9,864 nt of DNA from SURF-32 sp964648365 (GTDB lineage Bacteria; Planctomycetota; Phycisphaerae; UBA1845): the NCBI GenBank assembly GCA_964648365.1, contig CAZYLK010000207.1:1-9864 (forward strand), read 5' to 3'. Below, piece by piece: positions 6,731 through 9,864 of this stretch. A program made the translations under genes and the position numbers. Under the pieces are notes generated by a model that saw nothing but the letters and a program-made list of their open reading frames with translations, was not told the origin of the DNA and searched no databases. Positions within the stretch are counted from its first letter, which is position 1, and each line of letters opens with the position of its first letter.

Positions 6731-7205
6731 GGTCGAGCATGGCGTACAGGTCGTGCTCTACTGGAACGGGAGCCGCGCCGCTAACGGCGACGGCCTGCCT
6801 GGCGGTGCCGCGCCGGTCGACGACTCAAAGCCGCTGGCAGCGCCGGCGTCGCTCTGGGCGAAGGGCGCGGTCGGGTTTTCGACCGGTGGCTTTTCGGCCG
6901 GCGCATTCGGCGCGAATGCCGCGCCCGACCCCACGCTGGGATTCTCGCGCGGGCCCTACAGCGCAGGACCATTCGGTGTCGGCCTGTCGTACTGGACGTG
7001 GCGATTCCCGTTCGAACTGCGGAACGGGGTGTACGTGATCGAGGCGCGGCTGATGGATGCGCTGGGAAACGGGCAGGAGATGGCGATCGATTCGATGTCG
7101 ATCGAGGTGGCGGCTGTGCCTCGCCCGGTGTCAAAGGCGTGGCTCGCTGGTTACAAGGTCCCGATACTGACGATTGCATGGCGGCATTCGCCTGATCTGG
7201 TGTGA
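6672..7205 (+). CDS. Gly/Phe-repeat structural protein with Ig-like C-terminus
   Basis: A 177-residue protein starting at GTG 6672, overlapping the upstream gene by 59 bases in another frame. Residues about 12-30 form a strand pair around VVLYWNGS. Residues 68-104 hold short repeats of the form F-S/G-x-G-P/A-F/Y (GFSTGGFSAGAFG, then GFSRGPYSAGPFGVG). Residues about 110-150 match an Ig/Fn3-like strand pattern, with NGVYVIEARLMDALGNGQ then SIEVAAVP. This mix of a glycine-rich loop and a beta-sandwich is typical of structural tail proteins. No catalytic motif, signal peptide or membrane segment is seen. The specific family is not recognised. Confidence 0.6.
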   Translation: MADVLVAHRRPTIRILRSAEVEHGVQVVLYWNGSRAANGDGLPGGAAPVDDSKPLAAPASLWAKGAVGFSTGGFSAGAFGANAAPDPTLGFSRGPYSAGPFGVGLSYWTWRFPFELRNGVYVIEARLMDALGNGQEMAIDSMSIEVAAVPRPVSKAWLAGYKVPILTIAWRHSPDLV

Positions 7206-7206
7206 C

Positions 7207-8034
7207 ATGGCAGAGCTCAATCGCAAACAGCACGTCGAGGCGGCGGGGCAGACCTGGTCGGCAGCGCCGTATTTCGGGGGGTTCATTCAGAGCCTGGGCG
7301 GGCTCTACGTGCCCGGCCAGAGCGCACAGTCGGAGCCCAGTGCGCACTACAGCGAGACCGTGAACTTGCTCGATGCCATGCACCGGCGCTTCGGAGCTGC
7401 CTTTCCGGGGTACATCTACAAAGACTCGGCCGACGCCGAGGATGAATTCAGCGTGCGGGCATTCACGTTGCAGCACCGTGGGCATGCGTGCGCATATGCC
7501 GGACAGACGGCACGCGGCCCGCTGGTGGTCGGGGTGAACAAAGTATGGGCTGACCTGTCAGCAGCGCCGACGGTGTCGATCTCATTCGGTTCGGCCTGGC
7601 CTACGGTGCCGCACGCGAAGCTCGGCGAAATCGATATGCCGGCCGCTGGTCATTGGCTGCCAGATGACCTGACGGCGCTCGTGAATTCCCAGGCGCTGAT
7701 GGCGGTCGGCGCGGCGGTCCATCCGGTTCGCTTCGCGCTGGCCTTTGGCACGGCAGCAGCACCGTCGCTTGGCTTCGTGCCGGCCGGTGCAATCGTGGCG
7801 GCGCGAGGCGCCCTGGTGGTCACGGCGTTCGACGGCGCTGCACCGACCATCAAGATCGGCGACGGCGTCGATGATGACAGCCTGGTTGAAACCGCGGACG
7901 TGGACCTGACATCAATCGGATTTACTCCGCTGTCACGGGCGAAGTTGTTTTCGGCGCAGACCGAGATTGTCGCGGCCTACGTGGCCGACTCGTCTGCGGC
8001 GGGCGCGGCGTATCTGCTCTTCGAGCAGTGGTGA
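7207..8034 (+). CDS. Beta-rich tail structural protein, two-part
   Basis: A 275-residue protein from ATG 7207, one base after the preceding stop. There is no strong ribosome site, so coupled translation is likely. An in-frame ATG at 7174 overlaps the previous gene and also lacks a ribosome site. Residues 1-65 are polar with a helix around SETVNLLDAMHRRFG. Residues about 78-210 are alternating short strands rich in Ala, Val and Pro. The C-terminal 70 residues have a pattern recurring in phage beta-sandwich proteins: VVTAFDG, TIKIGDGVDDDSLVETADVD, then IVAAYVADSSAAGAAYLLFEQW. It is probably a tail fibre or tip component. The specific role is not known. Confidence 0.6.
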   Translation: MAELNRKQHVEAAGQTWSAAPYFGGFIQSLGGLYVPGQSAQSEPSAHYSETVNLLDAMHRRFGAAFPGYIYKDSADAEDEFSVRAFTLQHRGHACAYAGQTARGPLVVGVNKVWADLSAAPTVSISFGSAWPTVPHAKLGEIDMPAAGHWLPDDLTALVNSQALMAVGAAVHPVRFALAFGTAAAPSLGFVPAGAIVAARGALVVTAFDGAAPTIKIGDGVDDDSLVETADVDLTSIGFTPLSRAKLFSAQTEIVAAYVADSSAAGAAYLLFEQW

Positions 8035-8042
8035 GGTGAGCG

Positions 8043-9008
8043 ATGAATAGATCGACCATGATTGCGGGCGGGCCGCCATTGGGGCCGGTGGCCACGCTCC
8101 CGGCGGCGACGGACGACGCTGTGCTGGCAGCACTCTTTGACGCGGCGCGTGAGCTGGCGGCCGGCGAGGTTCACCTCGAGATGGGACGCACTTACCAGGT
8201 GACGCGGCCAGTAAATGCGCGGCGGCTGATGAACATGAGCGTGTATGGGCACAATGCCACGATCGTCGGGCGGTTTGGGCCGGAACACGCGAAGTGCCCG
8301 GTCGTTGACACCACAGGGAGCCGTCTCCTGTACGTGTGCGACCTGGATATTCAGGGGCACGGCCGCGGTCCGCCGGCGTGCGGCGCTTTGACGGCGCGGG
8401 CCAACCCGGACAGCTCCAACGGGAATGTATTTGAGCGCGTCACCATCGGCTACGGGACCGGCGGCTACTTCGGCGTGGCGGCGGTGGTGAACATCGGCGG
8501 CGAGGGCAACGTGTGGGACAAATGCTTCCTGCGCGCGACGGTGACCGAGGGAGGCGACGTCTATGGGTATTGGACGTCCAGCTGGAACGAGCGGGGAGTT
8601 GAGTCGCCGCATGGCCCTGTCTACGGCGGACACAGTGCCGGCGGTGGAGGCGCTGTTTCCAACGCACACCACACCATTGTCGATTCGGCGATCACGGTTG
8701 ACGGCGTCGGCGGCAAGCGGAGCAACATCTACCTTGGGGCGCGAACCGTGGCCCACCAGTTCCGGGGGCTGTGCCTCACCAACAAGCTGATCGCCGACAC
8801 GCGCGGCGAGGCGTTCGTGATCTTCGGGGAGGGCGTGAACCCGGAGAAGGATCGTGTGTTCGATGCGATGTTCGACTCGATCTACATCGAGCCGGGACGC
8901 GGCGCGGCGAAGGACGCGCGACCGCGATGGGGCATTCGCAAACTTGCGGAGCCAATGGGTACGCGAATTCGAGACACGCGGAATGGTGCGCTGCCGCTGA
9001 CATGGTGA
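8043..9008 (+). CDS. Right-handed beta-helix (pectate lyase-fold) tailspike-like protein
   Basis: A 321-residue protein from ATG 8043, 8 bases after the previous stop, with GAGGTGAG immediately upstream. Residues 24-58 show the entry pattern of pectate-lyase-fold proteins: DDAVLAALFDAARELAAGEVHLEMGRTYQVTRPV, that is, a helix followed by G-x-V-x-L-x-x-G-x-x-Y-x-V. Successive short strands follow with turns rich in Gly and Asn (VYGHNATIVG, VFERVTIGYG, VVNIGGEGNVW, IVDSAITVDGVGG, SNIYLGART), consistent with stacked coils. In phages this fold makes tailspikes that bind or cleave surface polysaccharide. It is short for a complete tailspike and no head-binding or trimerisation domain is obvious, so it may dock on another tail protein. 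Catalytic residues cannot be assigned by eye, so enzymatic activity is open. Confidence 0.7.
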   Translation: MNRSTMIAGGPPLGPVATLPAATDDAVLAALFDAARELAAGEVHLEMGRTYQVTRPVNARRLMNMSVYGHNATIVGRFGPEHAKCPVVDTTGSRLLYVCDLDIQGHGRGPPACGALTARANPDSSNGNVFERVTIGYGTGGYFGVAAVVNIGGEGNVWDKCFLRATVTEGGDVYGYWTSSWNERGVESPHGPVYGGHSAGGGGAVSNAHHTIVDSAITVDGVGGKRSNIYLGARTVAHQFRGLCLTNKLIADTRGEAFVIFGEGVNPEKDRVFDAMFDSIYIEPGRGAAKDARPRWGIRKLAEPMGTRIRDTRNGALPLTW

Positions 9009-9015
9009 GGGCGAA

Positions 9016-9375
9016 ATGGCTACAGCAAAGTCGACGACTAATCTGCACAACGGAACGCTCGCGGCGAGCGGCGGGCCGACGACGACAACGGCGATCAACC
9101 TCGAGGATGGTCACGGCGCGACTCTCTACATCAAGCTCACCAATGGGACGGCGCCGACGACGCCCGCCCAGGCGCAGGTTGAGGTGTCGCCGGACAACTC
9201 GAACTGGTACCAGCACGGCGGCCCACTCGTTGGCAGCACGACGCTGAACGCCGTCGCGTCCTGGACGATCGAGCTCGCTCCTCACGACAAGCATGCGCGC
9301 GTCGTGCTCACGCACGGGAATCAGGACGTCACGGCGCGGGTCGATGCCACCGAGACGACAGACGCAGACGCATAG
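9016..9375 (+). CDS. Small beta-sandwich virion-type protein
   Basis: A 119-residue protein from ATG 9016, 7 bases after the tailspike stop, with GAGG five bases upstream. The sequence alternates strands and Thr/Gly/Asn turns: NGTLAASGG, ATLYIKLTNG, AQVEVSPDNSNWYQHGG, ASWTIELAPHDKHARVVLTHG, then DVTARVDATE. This order, with a SPDNSNWY loop, is recognisable as a recurring small phage structural type with one beta-sandwich domain, but I cannot name a family with certainty. It contains no cysteine and no enzyme motif. Between a tailspike and a lectin-fold gene, it is probably a small fibre, decoration or linker protein of the adsorption apparatus. Confidence 0.65.
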   Translation: MATAKSTTNLHNGTLAASGGPTTTTAINLEDGHGATLYIKLTNGTAPTTPAQAQVEVSPDNSNWYQHGGPLVGSTTLNAVASWTIELAPHDKHARVVLTHGNQDVTARVDATETTDADA

Positions 9376-9377
9376 CG

Positions 9378-9864
9378 ATGATCTGGAAGCCACCCTATTA
9401 CGGTCGAGCAGTGTATCCCCCGCACGTGTTGCGAAGGTATCTTTTTGATGGCTTCGGCCAGTTCTGCCGCGAGGTCATCCGGGGCGAGCATCTGGCCGGC
9501 GCAAACGTCTCGTGGGGCGGCTCTTCGCATGGGAGAGCAGCGGTCTTTAATGGCTCCACGAGCTATCTCAACGCGGCATCTGCGGTGTTGTCGGGATCGA
9601 GCAGCTATGCGATTGAGACCTGCACCTACGGCAGCGCTGGCTGCGCGGTTTGCATCCGGCAGAACACGGGCACGACGACGGCGATCTTCCTGTTCCCGCA
9701 TCAGAACAGCGCCGGCGCGTCCGGATGTTGGTTGGTCATCAACGGCACCGTACAGTCGCTGAACATCGCCGGGCTCCAGGACGGCGCTATCCACCACCTC
9801 ATCTACTCGCGCAACGGAAGCCAGCACGCGATCTGGATTGATGGGGTCCTCCACGGCATCGGGA
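9378..9864 (+). CDS. LamG / concanavalin-like lectin-fold tail protein (partial, runs off the edge)
   Basis: The frame from ATG 9378, two bases after the previous stop, is open for 162 codons to the right edge without a stop. Residues 53-64 (RAAVFNGSTSYL) and about 77-160 (YAIETCTY, then IFLFPHQN, GCWLVINGT, HHLIYSRNGSQHAIWIDGVLHG) follow the usual strand order of a laminin-G / concanavalin-type jelly roll, including the conserved F-N-G-x-x-x-Y-L opening and the W-I-D-G closing turn. Such domains bind glycans and occur in phage tail fibres and adhesins. The N-terminal 50 residues are aromatic-rich and may anchor it to the tail. The missing C-terminus could carry further domains. The upstream stop codon offers no clear ribosome site (only AGCG), so translation is probably coupled. 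Confidence 0.7.
   Translation, partial: MIWKPPYYGRAVYPPHVLRRYLFDGFGQFCREVIRGEHLAGANVSWGGSSHGRAAVFNGSTSYLNAASAVLSGSSSYAIETCTYGSAGCAVCIRQNTGTTTAIFLFPHQNSAGASGCWLVINGTVQSLNIAGLQDGAIHHLIYSRNGSQHAIWIDGVLHGIG

Noticed and set aside
7977..9098. 373-residue open frame on the minus strand
   Set aside because: It is rich in Arg, His, Pro and Val, lies opposite the tailspike-like gene, and has no protein-like pattern. Long antisense frames are expected in GC-rich DNA.
8043..9864. Diversity-generating retroelement target near the receptor-binding genes
   Set aside because: No template/variable repeat pair and no reverse transcriptase are seen in the window.
1..9864. CRISPR array, tRNA or rRNA genes, insertion sequence ends
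   Set aside because: No regularly spaced direct repeats, tRNA-like folds, rRNA segments or terminal inverted repeats were noticed by eye, and coding sequence fills nearly the whole window.

Overview
The window is a dense, one-directional block of tail genes from a tailed bacteriophage or prophage. Thirteen reading frames, counting one partial gene at each edge and one frameshift extension or small ORF, all lie on the + strand. Most junctions are overlaps or gaps of under 15 bases, and no gene-free stretch exceeds about 130 bases. By eye the DNA is GC-rich with GC-rich third codon positions, and strong purine-rich Shine-Dalgarno sites precede several genes. The host is therefore a high-GC bacterium. 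The style of the cysteine-rich and beta-sandwich tail genes is reminiscent of planctomycete-type phages, but that is a weak impression. No integrase, repressor, head, packaging, lysis or replication gene is present, so phage versus prophage cannot be decided.

Layout: the tail end of an unidentified gene (1-49); a tape measure protein (62-2059); a small helical protein (2073-2543) whose end overlaps a second open frame through a canonical -1 slippery heptamer, giving a probable frameshifted extension or otherwise a small ORF (to 2662); a small tail protein with a TTG start (2673-3071); a probable baseplate hub protein (3080-4636); and a coiled-coil/beta tail protein (4633-5409). A cassette follows: a very cysteine-rich protein (5406-6230), a zinc-ribbon-like protein with two matched Cys4 halves (6230-6730), a Gly/Phe-repeat structural protein (6672-7205) and a beta-rich protein (7207-8034). 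The window closes with a beta-helix tailspike-like protein (8043-9008), a small beta-sandwich protein (9016-9375) and a LamG/concanavalin-like lectin-fold protein that runs off the right edge (9378-9864).

How they fit together: the tape measure sets tail length. The small helical protein with its frameshift looks like a tail assembly chaperone pair, although it lies downstream of the tape measure rather than upstream. The hub and small tail proteins would form the tail tip, and the distal half of the operon builds the adsorption apparatus, ending in carbohydrate-binding folds. The points most worth checking are the CCCTTTA frameshift site, the exact 85-residue register of the duplicated cysteine motif, and the 25-cysteine protein directly coupled to it.
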